In this document: in pieces, positions 23,800 through 28,791 of the stretch
Numbering within the stretch: the first letter of the stretch is position 1
How the letters are laid out: each line of letters begins with the position of its first letter
IMG/VR virus record: IMGVR_UViG_3300030107_001796
Location: 1-32,376 of that record
Direction: 5' to 3' (one strand)
DNA length: 32,376 nt
From: a virus
The notes under the pieces: model-generated
What the model was told of the DNA's origin: nothing
What the model saw: only the letters and a program-made list of their open reading frames with translations
The model's database searches: none
Position numbers and translations under genes: made by a program

Positions 23800-24068
23800 T
23801 ATCTACCTTCCTTTAATTTAAAGTTAAGTAATTTATCTATGTCTCCATGTTTATAATTCTTCTTCATTATAATTTCATGTTGATTATTTTTTATAGTCGC
23901 TATGTCATTACATGTATAGTCCAGAAAAATAAATCCGTCCATAATAGGTTTACTATTTTCATAATGATTCTTATCGTTTCCTAATTTAATTCTGTCAATC
24001 AGCGTATCAATAGCAAACGATTCATCGTGAGCTATTAATAATGTAACTTCTTCTATACGTACTGTCAT
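23799..24068 (-). CDS. Small unknown protein (89 aa)
   Basis: The product opens with a beta strand and helix (VRIEEVTLLIAHDESFAIDT), followed by a charged segment and a second strand with FIFLDYTCNDIATIK and a Lys-rich end. It shares one base with each neighbour (the coiled-coil gene before it and the clamp-like gene after it), so the three are translated as a coupled set. It could be a clamp-associated protein, but no motif supports a specific role. Confidence 0.55.
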   Translation of the reverse strand: MTVRIEEVTLLIAHDESFAIDTLIDRIKLGNDKNHYENSKPIMDGFIFLDYTCNDIATIKNNQHEIIMKKNYKHGDIDKLLNFKLKEGR

Positions 24069-24355
24069 TATCCCTTCTCCTTTAACTGTCCTATTTCATT
24101 CCTTAATAGTCCATTAGTTGCCTTTAGTTTTTTTATTTGTGCCTGGAGTCTAGCAATATCTTCTTCTCTCTTTGTTCTTAGTCCTTGCACTTGTGATTCT
24201 TTACGATTCTTAAATTGTTCAAGTTCACGTAATAGATTTTTATATTTTAATTCGGTTACTTTATATTCTTTTAACTTCTTACCAGAAGTCATACAAATAT
24301 CATCATCAGTATATTCTTCGTTTAGAGTTTTCTTTAACTCTCTTATACCTGTCAT
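24068..24355 (-). CDS. Coiled-coil protein (95 aa), first gene after structured leader
   Basis: Residues 30-95 form a nearly continuous coiled coil (KYKNLLRELEQFKNRKESQV and LQAQIKKLKATNGLLRNEI). The N terminus holds a short helix with the single cysteine of DDICMTSG. GGAAGGAG lies 6 bases before ATG 24355. It is the first gene downstream of a 300 base structured leader and so may be the main target of that control. Function unknown; a DNA-binding or scaffold dimer is possible. Confidence 0.6.
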   Translation of the reverse strand: MTGIRELKKTLNEEYTDDDICMTSGKKLKEYKVTELKYKNLLRELEQFKNRKESQVQGLRTKREEDIARLQAQIKKLKATNGLLRNEIGQLKEKG

Positions 24356-24384
24356 CTATATCTCCTTCCATGAGAAAAGTAACG

Positions 24385-24454
24385 GCTTGTAACACATAAT
24401 TGATTAGACCTAATGGATTGGTTACCAAATGGTCGACTTTTATGTGTTACAAGC
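24385..24454 (-). ncRNA. 15 bp stem with 40 base loop in leader RNA
   Basis: GCTTGTAACACATAA at 24385-24399 is perfectly complementary to TTATGTGTTACAAGC at 24440-24454. The loop holds further small palindromes (ATTAGACCTAAT and TGGTTACCA). It is the longest perfect inverted repeat I found in the window. It lies 30 bases upstream of the coiled-coil gene, inside the region expected to be transcribed from the promoter at 24645-24673. It could act as a cis-regulatory RNA or, at the DNA level, an origin hairpin. Confidence 0.5.
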
Positions 24455-24643
24455 GTGGCTATTGCTAGTCACGTGGTCGTCACTTAATAATATGGAAAGT
24501 ATTCAAAGCGTTAGCGGGATATACTTTGAAATTTTTATTAACTACCTTCACCGCTTGCTGTTAATAAACTCTCCATAATTAATTTTGTTATGGTTTTTTC
24601 ATAACTTCTCCTAACCGTAATGTCATTTCAGTTAGGTAGTTAA
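24455..24643 (-). ncRNA. Structured 5' leader with several stems and a four-codon ORF
   Basis: The segment folds into more helices: GTGGCTA with TAGTCAC (24455-24472, one G-U pair), TTCAAAG with CTTTGAA (24502-24530), GTTATG with CATAAC (24587-24605), CCTAAC with GTTAGG (24610-24636), and an outer 10 bp pair TTAACTACCT with AGGTAGTTAA (24538-24643) enclosing the last two. On the minus strand an AGGAG site is followed 5 bases later by ATG AAA AAA CCA TAA (24602-24588), which could be a leader peptide. The outer helix begins almost at the predicted transcription start. A riboswitch, attenuator or origin are all possible. Confidence 0.45.
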
Positions 24644-24644
24644 A

Positions 24645-24673
24645 ACTTTAAAAAATTATTTCTTAGTTGTCAA
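24645..24673 (-). promoter_or_regulatory. Promoter upstream of structured leader
   Basis: On the minus strand a perfect TTGACA (24673-24668), a 17 base spacer and TAAAGT (24650-24645) form a sigma70-type promoter. It overlaps the end of the zinc-finger gene and would start transcription near 24638, exactly where the structured leader begins. Confidence 0.6.
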
Positions 24674-24913
24674 GGATTTAAACCTAATTATTTTTTTCTT
24701 CTTGTTATCTGACTCACAAGGTAGACCGTCAATATGATATTTATATTTTTCTCCGCATACTAAACATGGCTCATGCCTGTTGTATTTAAAATCTACTTGC
24801 GCCATAAGACTAACCAGGTTGAGTGCAACTTGTCGTCCTGCCTTATCTATATCACGATCTAAATTAGAAGTCTTACGATTACGACTTTGCTTTATTGGTT
24901 TGTCTTTGGTGAT
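24656..24913 (-). CDS. Zinc-finger protein (85 aa) with apparent AUC start
   Basis: An open frame fills the 236 bases after the nuclease gene. A perfect GGAAGGAG is followed 5 bases later by ATC (24913-24911), in frame with 85 codons to TAA 24656. No ATG lies nearer than codon 37. The product is basic at first (KQSRNRKTSNLDRDIDKAGR), then has CLVCG, H60 and C66, a C2HC zinc pattern, and ends Lys-rich. The ribosome site lies inside the upstream gene's end, as for its neighbours. Either AUC is used as a start, the ATG was lost by mutation or sequencing error (G to C), or only the 49-residue form from the internal ATG (24805) is made. Confidence 0.55.
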   Translation of the reverse strand: MTKDKPIKQSRNRKTSNLDRDIDKAGRQVALNLVSLMAQVDFKYNRHEPCLVCGEKYKYHIDGLPCESDNKKKKIIRFKSLTTKK

Positions 24914-25290
24914 GGTAGCTCCTTCCAGAATGGTGGCTCAAAATATTCATTGTCTACTTTACTCTCAACAATTTCTAAGAATGTCTCTAATGTTAAGCAT
25001 ACAATTATAGGTACTCCGTCTGGTTGTCTCTTACTCTTTGATGTCTTAACTAATCTTTTCCATATCAACGCTGTAAATTGCGACTTTGACTTCGATATAG
25101 ACTTAGCTAATTCTCTAGTTACATTAAGAGATTGTCTTGCTTTACATTCAACATAAAAGTCTAAGTCATTCCACCTAAACTTTACGTCTCCTTTATCGTT
25201 CTTTCCACCTTCCGCTATTCTCTCTCCGCCTAACATCTTTGCTACGAAGGTTTCGAGTTTTGTTCCCTGTTGTTTTTGTTTGCTCATCAC
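24892..25290 (-). CDS. PD-(D/E)XK nuclease, Holliday-junction-resolvase-like (132 aa)
   Basis: The catalytic pattern is complete: Glu13 in TKLETFVAKMLGG, Asp35 in DKGDVKF, and Glu48-x-Lys50 in FYVECKAR, with a following basic helix (SISKSKSQFTALIWKRLVK). This matches small archaeal Hjc-like and phage PD-(D/E)XK enzymes of about 130 residues, which resolve branched DNA or nick DNA near packaging or recombination. It overlaps the upstream gene by 4 bases when read from GTG 25290; ATG 25287 is the alternative. The nearby Sak/Rad52-like gene supports a recombination role. Confidence 0.75.
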   Translation of the reverse strand: MMSKQKQQGTKLETFVAKMLGGERIAEGGKNDKGDVKFRWNDLDFYVECKARQSLNVTRELAKSISKSKSQFTALIWKRLVKTSKSKRQPDGVPIIVCLTLETFLEIVESKVDNEYFEPPFWKELPSPKTNQ

Positions 25291-25724
25291 TCATCTTTCT
25301 TTATAAGTTTCCTTCCTTTTAGTGCTTTGGGGGTATTTAAAATTCGTGCTATTGAAGATATATATTCTTTCATATCGCACCTATGTAACCTTCCATAATC
25401 TATTTGAATTTCTCTTTGTGTGTATTGATAAGCAAAAAGATCGTACATATCGTGTACGACTGTGACTTCTCCCGTTCCTTTAGCTGTTACGATTCCGACT
25501 TTGACTCCGCCATAGTGTGATATATCATCAGTAGGAAAATTAGGTTCACTTCTTTTAATATACTTAACAAGATCACTGTCTTCACATGTATTATTTGGAA
25601 AAAACTTTATAGTGTTTTGTTCTTCTATCTCTTCTGAGTAGGTTATAGCTTCAAGAAAACTTTCTGATTCATCAAGTAGATTCCATACATTCTTTGCACC
25701 TCTTGATTTCAACACCTGTTTCAT
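25287..25724 (-). CDS. Unknown protein upstream of nuclease (145 aa)
   Basis: The product is acidic in the first half (LDESESFLEAITYSEEIEEQ), with a central segment PTDDISHYGGVKVGIVTAKG of alternating strands. The C-terminal third is basic and helical (YISSIARILNTPKALKGRKL). Two cysteines are present but not paired. It overlaps the nuclease start by 4 bases and lies 2 bases after the winged-helix gene. I do not recognise the family. Coupling to the nuclease suggests a DNA-metabolism partner. Confidence 0.55.
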   Translation of the reverse strand: MKQVLKSRGAKNVWNLLDESESFLEAITYSEEIEEQNTIKFFPNNTCEDSDLVKYIKRSEPNFPTDDISHYGGVKVGIVTAKGTGEVTVVHDMYDLFAYQYTQREIQIDYGRLHRCDMKEYISSIARILNTPKALKGRKLIKKDE

Positions 25725-25726
25725 AC

Positions 25727-26002
25727 TTACAACTGTAGCTGAATTTGTTCATCAAGTCTATTTATTAACTCTTGTTTTTCTTTCTGATCGTTTAACTTAT
25801 ACATAGATATATTTTTATTTCTATGACTATGATTAGGTAACTTACATGGATTACCTTCGCCACCTAATATATAATCTTCTCCTTTATCAGCACGTATTTC
25901 TGATATACGATTACGTGCAGACCAACCTAATTCGTATAGTTCTCCTGCACAATGCCATTCATTATCTGAAAGTATTTGTAATATCTCATCTCTCATACTC
26001 AT
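25727..26002 (-). CDS. Winged helix-turn-helix protein (91 aa)
   Basis: Residues 5-40 read RDEILQILSDNEWHCAGELY followed by ELGWSARNRISEIRADKG. This is the pattern of a winged HTH in which the WH(C/S) turn precedes the second helix and SARNRISEIR is the recognition helix. A wing with YILGG and MYKLND follows, then a Gln-rich helix. It would bind DNA as a small regulator, or act as an anti-repressor or replication initiator accessory. It overlaps the short ORF upstream by 17 bases. The domain call is by pattern. Confidence 0.65.
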   Translation of the reverse strand: MSMRDEILQILSDNEWHCAGELYELGWSARNRISEIRADKGEDYILGGEGNPCKLPNHSHRNKNISMYKLNDQKEKQELINRLDEQIQLQL

Positions 26003-26111
26003 GTCGTTCTATCTCCTCTATCCTTTTATCTGCAAGTAGTTTTAAAACTAGGTCCTTATCTTCTTTAAGATCCTTCGCTTTGAATCTGATCCACGTCTCC
26101 TTCTGGTTCAT
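25986..26111 (-). CDS. Short basic helical ORF (41 aa) bridging SET and winged-helix genes
   Basis: This frame begins inside the end of the SET gene and ends inside the winged-helix gene. From ATG 26111 it reads MNQKETWIRFKAKDLKEDKD, then a charged helix ending IEEIERHEYER. The ATG has only a weak GAG 4 bases upstream. A strong AGAAGGAG lies instead 6 bases before an in-frame ATC at codon 8, the same unusual arrangement as the zinc-finger gene at 24913. It could start at either codon. The helical charged product and tight overlaps suggest it is real. Confidence 0.4.
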   Translation of the reverse strand: MNQKETWIRFKAKDLKEDKDLVLKLLADKRIEEIERHEYER

Positions 26112-26394
26112 ACCACTCATATTTCAATGTTAACTCTGTACCCATAGGTATGTCAACGTTTGTTATCAAATAATAATTTATTCCCACTTTTAATTTTCTT
26201 AGATTAGGTGTCTCACTGTGGTTAACGAATCCACCAAGAGGTGTTCTTAATAAATATTGATCCCTTGAATTTTCTACATGTGATATACCTAAATTCAAAC
26301 CTGATTGGATATCTTTTAAAGTAAACAAACCAAGACCTTCTATCTTACTAGGTTGGATAGTAAGACCTTCTGGTAAAGGTCTATACTTTTTCAT
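26065..26394 (-). CDS. SET-domain protein, viral lysine-methyltransferase-like (109 aa)
   Basis: All three SET signatures are present: SKIEGLGLFTLKDIQSG (residues 17-32), GGFVNHSETPNL (54-65, with the NHS motif that binds S-adenosylmethionine) and GTELTLKYEWY (85-95, with the closing tyrosine). The product has no pre-SET or post-SET cysteine region and at 109 residues is near the size of the minimal viral SET enzyme of chlorella virus PBCV-1. It would transfer methyl groups to lysine in a host or phage protein. It is translated from ATG 26394, overlapping the upstream gene by 4 bases, amid DNA-metabolism genes. The substrate cannot be read from the sequence. Confidence 0.8.
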   Translation of the reverse strand: MKKYRPLPEGLTIQPSKIEGLGLFTLKDIQSGLNLGISHVENSRDQYLLRTPLGGFVNHSETPNLRKLKVGINYYLITNVDIPMGTELTLKYEWYEPEGDVDQIQSEGS

Positions 26395-26627
26395 GCTACT
26401 TCTATATAGGATCTACGAGTGGGATTCTTTTTATTTAATGCTCCCATTTTTCCTTTATATTTTTTTCTACTTACTAATTTTAAATTTTCAGCAGCGTCCC
26501 ACATCATGTTATTTTCAGCAATTCTATATGCTAATTTTTTTCCTTTATTAGTTAGGAACTCATACTTTGTACCACCCCACTTATTATTTACATAAGTAAA
26601 TGTAAATACCCAATAATGTTTATTCAT
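26391..26627 (-). CDS. Small basic protein (78 aa)
   Basis: The product is aromatic and strand-like at first (NKHYWVFTFTYVNNKWGGTK) and basic afterwards (KLVSRKKYKGKMGALNKKNP), ending RRSYIEVA. GGGAGG lies 9 bases before ATG 26627. It overlaps the SET gene by 4 bases and the TTG-started gene before it by 8 bases. The high lysine content suggests nucleic acid binding. No family recognised. Confidence 0.55.
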   Translation of the reverse strand: MNKHYWVFTFTYVNNKWGGTKYEFLTNKGKKLAYRIAENNMMWDAAENLKLVSRKKYKGKMGALNKKNPTRRSYIEVA

Positions 26628-26733
26628 CTACTATTACCTCCCGTATATCTAAGTCTATATGAGTTGGTTTTTCTACAACATCAACACCTATAAACTCACC
26701 TGCGTTACTAACTTTAACTTCTATAATTATCAA
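26620..26733 (-). CDS. Short ORF (37 aa) with probable TTG start
   Basis: The frame fills the gap after the Sak-like gene. It appears to start at TTG 26733, which overlaps the upstream stop (TTGA), and reads LIIIEVKVSNAGEFIGVDVV, then an acidic end, stopping at TAA 26620 inside the next gene's start region. GAG within GAACGAG lies about 8 bases before the TTG. There is no ATG in the frame. The alternating hydrophobic residues look like a real beta sheet peptide. Function unknown. Confidence 0.45.
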   Translation of the reverse strand: MIIIEVKVSNAGEFIGVDVVEKPTHIDLDIREVIVDE

Positions 26734-27482
26734 AAAGGTAACTCGTTCTCTTCAAGGTTGTTGATGTCTTTACCTTTAGGTAACTCTGGCATGTACCAAA
26801 CTTCTGGGGCTTTCTTATCATTAGCATAAGATTCCATATACCAAATTCTTCCGCATTCTTTACTCTTGCATTTCCAATCTGGATATGTTTCCTTTATCTT
26901 TCCATCATACTTATCTTGCCTATTGTCCCATAGATCACTACCACAAGCCATACACTCTGGCTTTACAGTACCGTGAGTTACTACTCTTTTCTCTTCTACT
27001 TCAAGACCAACTGCAGACAACTTATCTTCTGCTGTACCTTTGACATCTTCTTCTTTAACTGCACCTTCTATTTTCTTTTGTACAGTTGGCGGGGGAACGA
27101 AGATATCCTTATCTTTTTTTGTGTCAGCAGCTTTATTGTTACTAACAGTATTCCCCCGTTCAACCTTTTCCATCTCTGTGACTGAAGGTCTTTTTTTAGC
27201 TGCGTATTTCCAGTTAGCTAAAGCACGCCCCACTGCTGAGGTCTCTGCATTCTCTATCCAGGAAGTTACGTTAGCTCCTTTAGGACCATGATGGTCTTCT
27301 GCAATCCCTGTTGCTACTGGATTTATATCTTCAATATCTTTATAAATATACGCCCTTATAATTATTCCTAAATGATCTTCTGCTATCTTTAAAGGTTCTG
27401 TATAAACTCTTCCATTAGGATTGTCCTTCCAAAACTTTTTTAATCTGTCTTCTACTTGATCGTATTCATCTTGCCAAGCCAT
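26730..27482 (-). CDS. Sak/Rad52-like recombination protein with zinc ribbon and SSB-like tail
   Basis: Residues 75-93 read WIENAETSAVGRALANWKY, preceded by VATGIAEDHHGPKGANVTS. This ENaETSAvGRALAN block is the hallmark of a family common in actinobacteriophages, often linked to Sak3/Rad52-type single-strand annealing proteins. A linker of about 80 residues leads to a zinc ribbon (CMACG and CKSKECG, near 178-212). The protein ends NNLEENELPF, like the acidic tip of SSB that recruits repair and replication proteins. It would bind single-stranded DNA and promote annealing. GAGGAA lies 10 bases before ATG 27482. The annealase assignment is by family resemblance; an SSB-like role is the alternative. 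Confidence 0.65.
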   Translation of the reverse strand: MAWQDEYDQVEDRLKKFWKDNPNGRVYTEPLKIAEDHLGIIIRAYIYKDIEDINPVATGIAEDHHGPKGANVTSWIENAETSAVGRALANWKYAAKKRPSVTEMEKVERGNTVSNNKAADTKKDKDIFVPPPTVQKKIEGAVKEEDVKGTAEDKLSAVGLEVEEKRVVTHGTVKPECMACGSDLWDNRQDKYDGKIKETYPDWKCKSKECGRIWYMESYANDKKAPEVWYMPELPKGKDINNLEENELPF

Positions 27483-27483
27483 T

Positions 27484-27732
27484 TTATAGTTCCTCGTCTT
27501 CCTCTACTATCGTAGTGTCCTTATCTATAGTATAGCTAACCCAAATGACAGTTTTCTTATTGACATTGTATTGTTTAACTATATCTGAAATACTTTGTTC
27601 CATTGTATTATATAATAAGTCACCAATTTCTGCCGCCTCATCAACACTACTAGCAGTTATTATATAATCTCTAGTACTTGTATCAGTGTACATAATTTTA
27701 ATTTCTTTTTCAAGCGGTGATGGTTGTGACAT
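27484..27732 (-). CDS. Small acidic protein (82 aa)
   Basis: The product has a strand, helix, strand pattern: IKIMYTDTSTRDYIITASSV, then DEAAEIGDLLYNTMEQSISD, then KTVIWVSYTIDKDTTIVEED. This is similar in layout to the small DpnD/PcfM-like protein in the same operon, but without clear identity. Its stop lies 1 base before the Sak-like gene start, so they are coupled. Function unknown. Confidence 0.55.
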   Translation of the reverse strand: MSQPSPLEKEIKIMYTDTSTRDYIITASSVDEAAEIGDLLYNTMEQSISDIVKQYNVNKKTVIWVSYTIDKDTTIVEEDEEL

Positions 27733-27848
27733 TAGATATGTCCTCTGTTACAGTCGTAACAAACACCTGTGTCTCCATCAATATGTTTATCTAGTAAACA
27801 TATTCTACAAATTTCTTTACTCTTCTTCTTTTCCTTTGTCATCATCAT
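27732..27848 (-). CDS. Tiny zinc-ribbon protein (38 aa)
   Basis: AGAAGGAG lies 5 bases before the first of three consecutive ATG codons (27848). The 38-residue product is Lys-rich at first (MMMTKEKKKSKEICRICLLD), then CYDCNRGH: CRIC and CYDC give four zinc ligands. Its stop overlaps the next start (TAATG) and its start lies inside the upstream gene. Function unknown; nucleic acid or protein binding is likely. Confidence 0.6.
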   Translation of the reverse strand: MMMTKEKKKSKEICRICLLDKHIDGDTGVCYDCNRGHI

Positions 27849-28050
27849 CTTGTCTCCTTCTTTTATATTCATCTTGTGCTTTTAATATTTCTTCATTGTA
27901 ATCACCAACAAATTTAAGTGTTAGTTCTACTACCTTAGTAGGATTTGCAGGTTTTACAAGATTAGTTTTCTCTAACATCTGTCCGCCTACTGCATTGCCC
28001 ATATCAAGACACCACTTCTTCATCTCCTTTTGATTCTTAAATAGGTTCAT
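27817..28050 (-). CDS. Small protein with charged tail (77 aa)
   Basis: The first 60 residues are helical (LFKNQKEMKKWCLDMGNAVG and VELTLKFVGDYNEEILKAQD), and the tail is a run of basic then acidic residues (YKRRRQDDDDKGKEEE). The start is 3 bases after the preceding gene's stop, and its end overlaps the tiny zinc gene by 32 bases. The charged end suggests interaction with a protein or nucleic acid partner. No family recognised. Confidence 0.55.
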   Translation of the reverse strand: MNLFKNQKEMKKWCLDMGNAVGGQMLEKTNLVKPANPTKVVELTLKFVGDYNEEILKAQDEYKRRRQDDDDKGKEEE

Positions 28051-28053
28051 GTA

Positions 28054-28293
28054 TTAGTCGCCACCACGTTCTGATCGTACAAACACATAGTGAATAATAT
28101 CACCCCAGTTTTCAAAGTTATATATAAAACAGTTGTTTGCCTTCAAATAATCGTGAAGTTCTTTTATACTGTCAATATACATAGGACTTGCGTTCCTTAT
28201 AACAACAAATCCTTTGCCAGTTTTAGCAACTGACTCTCTTAGTTCTGATAACATAAAGTCATCGTCTTGTACGGTAGTAATTTTTGCAGTCAT
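28054..28293 (-). CDS. First gene of small-gene operon (79 aa), unknown
   Basis: GGAGG lies 4 bases before ATG 28293. The product is an alpha/beta protein (LSELRESVAKTGKGFVVIRN, then YIDSIKELHDYLKANNCFIY, then DIIHYVFVRSERGGD). It is the first gene after the promoter island, so it should be made early and at high level, as expected for a host take-over protein. No motif recognised. Confidence 0.6.
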   Translation of the reverse strand: MTAKITTVQDDDFMLSELRESVAKTGKGFVVIRNASPMYIDSIKELHDYLKANNCFIYNFENWGDIIHYVFVRSERGGD

Positions 28294-28332
28294 TACACCT
28301 CCAATATTAAGTATATACTATAAATACAGATT

Positions 28333-28360
28333 TTTATAGATTTTAAAAGTTTTTTCACAA
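28333..28360 (-). promoter_or_regulatory. Promoter for the small-gene operon, divergent from the first small RNA
   Basis: On the minus strand TTGTGA (28360-28355), a 16 base spacer and TATAAA (28338-28333) resemble a sigma70 promoter, starting near 28326. It shares its -35 bases with the plus-strand promoter at 28354-28383, so polymerases would compete for the same site. Confidence 0.45.
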
Positions 28361-28383
28361 ATACACAAATTATGTGCTATACT
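28354..28383 (+). promoter_or_regulatory. Plus-strand promoter of small RNA 1
   Basis: TTCACA at 28354-28359, an 18 base spacer and TATACT at 28378-28383, with TG one base ahead of the -10 (extended -10, TGCTATACT). It points away from every gene nearby. Confidence 0.6.
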
Positions 28384-28389
28384 AAAGTC

Positions 28390-28480
28390 ATAATAGGAAA
28401 CAAGTATATTCGCAAGAATAAACAGGAAACAAGTTATAAACAGGAGATCCTGTAGATTTATCTGCAGGATTTTTTGTTTT
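28390..28480 (+). ncRNA. Putative small RNA 1 with two AGGAAACAAGT motifs
   Basis: A promoter upstream and a terminator at 28447-28480 define a transcript of about 90 bases on the plus strand. It has no reading frame. AGGAAACAAGT occurs at 28395-28405 and 28424-28434, flanking a hairpin TATTC-GCAA-GAATA (28407-28420) with a GNRA tetraloop. Both motifs should be single-stranded. AGGAAAC is the exact complement of GTTTCCT in the loop of small RNA 2. The repeated (A/U)-A-GGA sites also resemble CsrA-binding sites, so it could instead be a protein sponge. Its function is inference. Confidence 0.55.
28447..28480 (+). terminator. Rho-independent terminator of small RNA 1
   Basis: ATCCTGTAGA and TCTGCAGGAT form a 10 bp stem with one G-U pair and a 4 base loop (28447-28470), followed by TTTTTTGTTTT. 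On the plus strand this is a textbook terminator. Confidence 0.8.
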
Positions 28481-28484
28481 ATGT

Positions 28485-28524
28485 AAAAAAAAAAGCCGAG
28501 AATCTTTTACGACCTCTCGGCTTT
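28485..28524 (-). terminator. Strong terminator on minus strand (ten U), also paired for plus strand
   Basis: AAAGCCGAGA and TCTCGGCTTT form a 10 bp stem with a 13 base loop. On the minus strand ten T residues follow (28494-28485). It lies only about 45 bases downstream of the minus promoter at 28575-28602, so it ends a very short transcript or acts as a leader attenuator for the small-gene operon. Confidence 0.8.
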
Positions 28525-28568
28525 CTTCACATACTTTATCTTGAATATGGCATATATTTAGATAAGTT
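28485..28568 (-). ncRNA. Putative short minus-strand RNA or attenuated leader
   Basis: The promoter at 28575-28602 and the terminator just above bracket a transcript of about 84 bases with no gene in it. The first 45 bases are A/U-rich and unstructured; the rest is the terminator hairpin. It may be a stable small RNA, or a leader whose termination is overcome by an antiterminator so that polymerase reads on into the operon at 28293. Confidence 0.4.
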
Positions 28569-28574
28569 ATATTT

Positions 28575-28602
28575 ATATTACAGAGTTTATTTCTATTGTC
28601 AA
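28575..28602 (-). promoter_or_regulatory. Strong minus-strand promoter in the intergenic island
   Basis: On the minus strand a perfect TTGACA (28602-28597), a 16 base spacer and TAATAT (28580-28575). It follows the hairpin at 28606-28642, which would stop read-through from the lysis genes. Transcription would start near 28568. Confidence 0.65.
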
Positions 28603-28605
28603 GTA

Positions 28606-28642
28606 AACAAATGCCACCTCACGGGGTGGCTTTATTTGTTTT
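28606..28642. terminator. Bidirectional hairpin terminator
   Basis: GCCACC at 28613-28618 pairs with GGTGGC at 28625-28630, extended by AACAAA on one side and TTTATTTGTT on the other. U-rich tails follow on both strands, so it can stop transcription coming from either side. Confidence 0.65.
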
Positions 28643-28690
28643 GAATCCATACTATGGCTTCGTATTTGATTACGTATTTATCATAACATT

Positions 28691-28722
28691 AAAAAAGGAC
28701 TGGCGCAAACCAGTCCTTTTTT
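28691..28722. terminator. Bidirectional terminator after metallophosphoesterase operon
   Basis: AAAAAAGGACTGG and CCAGTCCTTTTTT form a 13 bp stem with a 6 base loop. There are six T residues on both strands. It would end the lysis-block transcript and isolate small RNA 2 from upstream plus-strand transcription. Confidence 0.85.
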
Positions 28723-28734
28723 GTGGAAGGAGAC

Positions 28735-28752
28735 AGTACTCATAAGGTGAGT
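28735..28752. repeat. Inverted repeat upstream of small RNA 2
   Basis: TACTCA and TGAGTA are perfect 6 bp arms around TAAGG, about 30 bases before the -10 of small RNA 2. The preceding GGAAGGAGACAG is identical to the ribosome site of the gene at 21871, but no start codon follows at a usable distance. An operator is possible. Confidence 0.35.
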
Positions 28753-28776
28753 ATTGCCTATAACCAATATACCTCA

Positions 28777-28785
28777 TGCTATAAT
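28777..28785 (+). promoter_or_regulatory. Extended -10 promoter of small RNA 2
   Basis: TGCTATAAT is a perfect extended -10 element, and the same TGCTATA core is used by small RNA 1. A TTGCCT lies 20 bases upstream of TATAAT, too far for a good -35, which extended -10 promoters do not need. Confidence 0.6.
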
Positions 28786-28791
28786 TAATGC

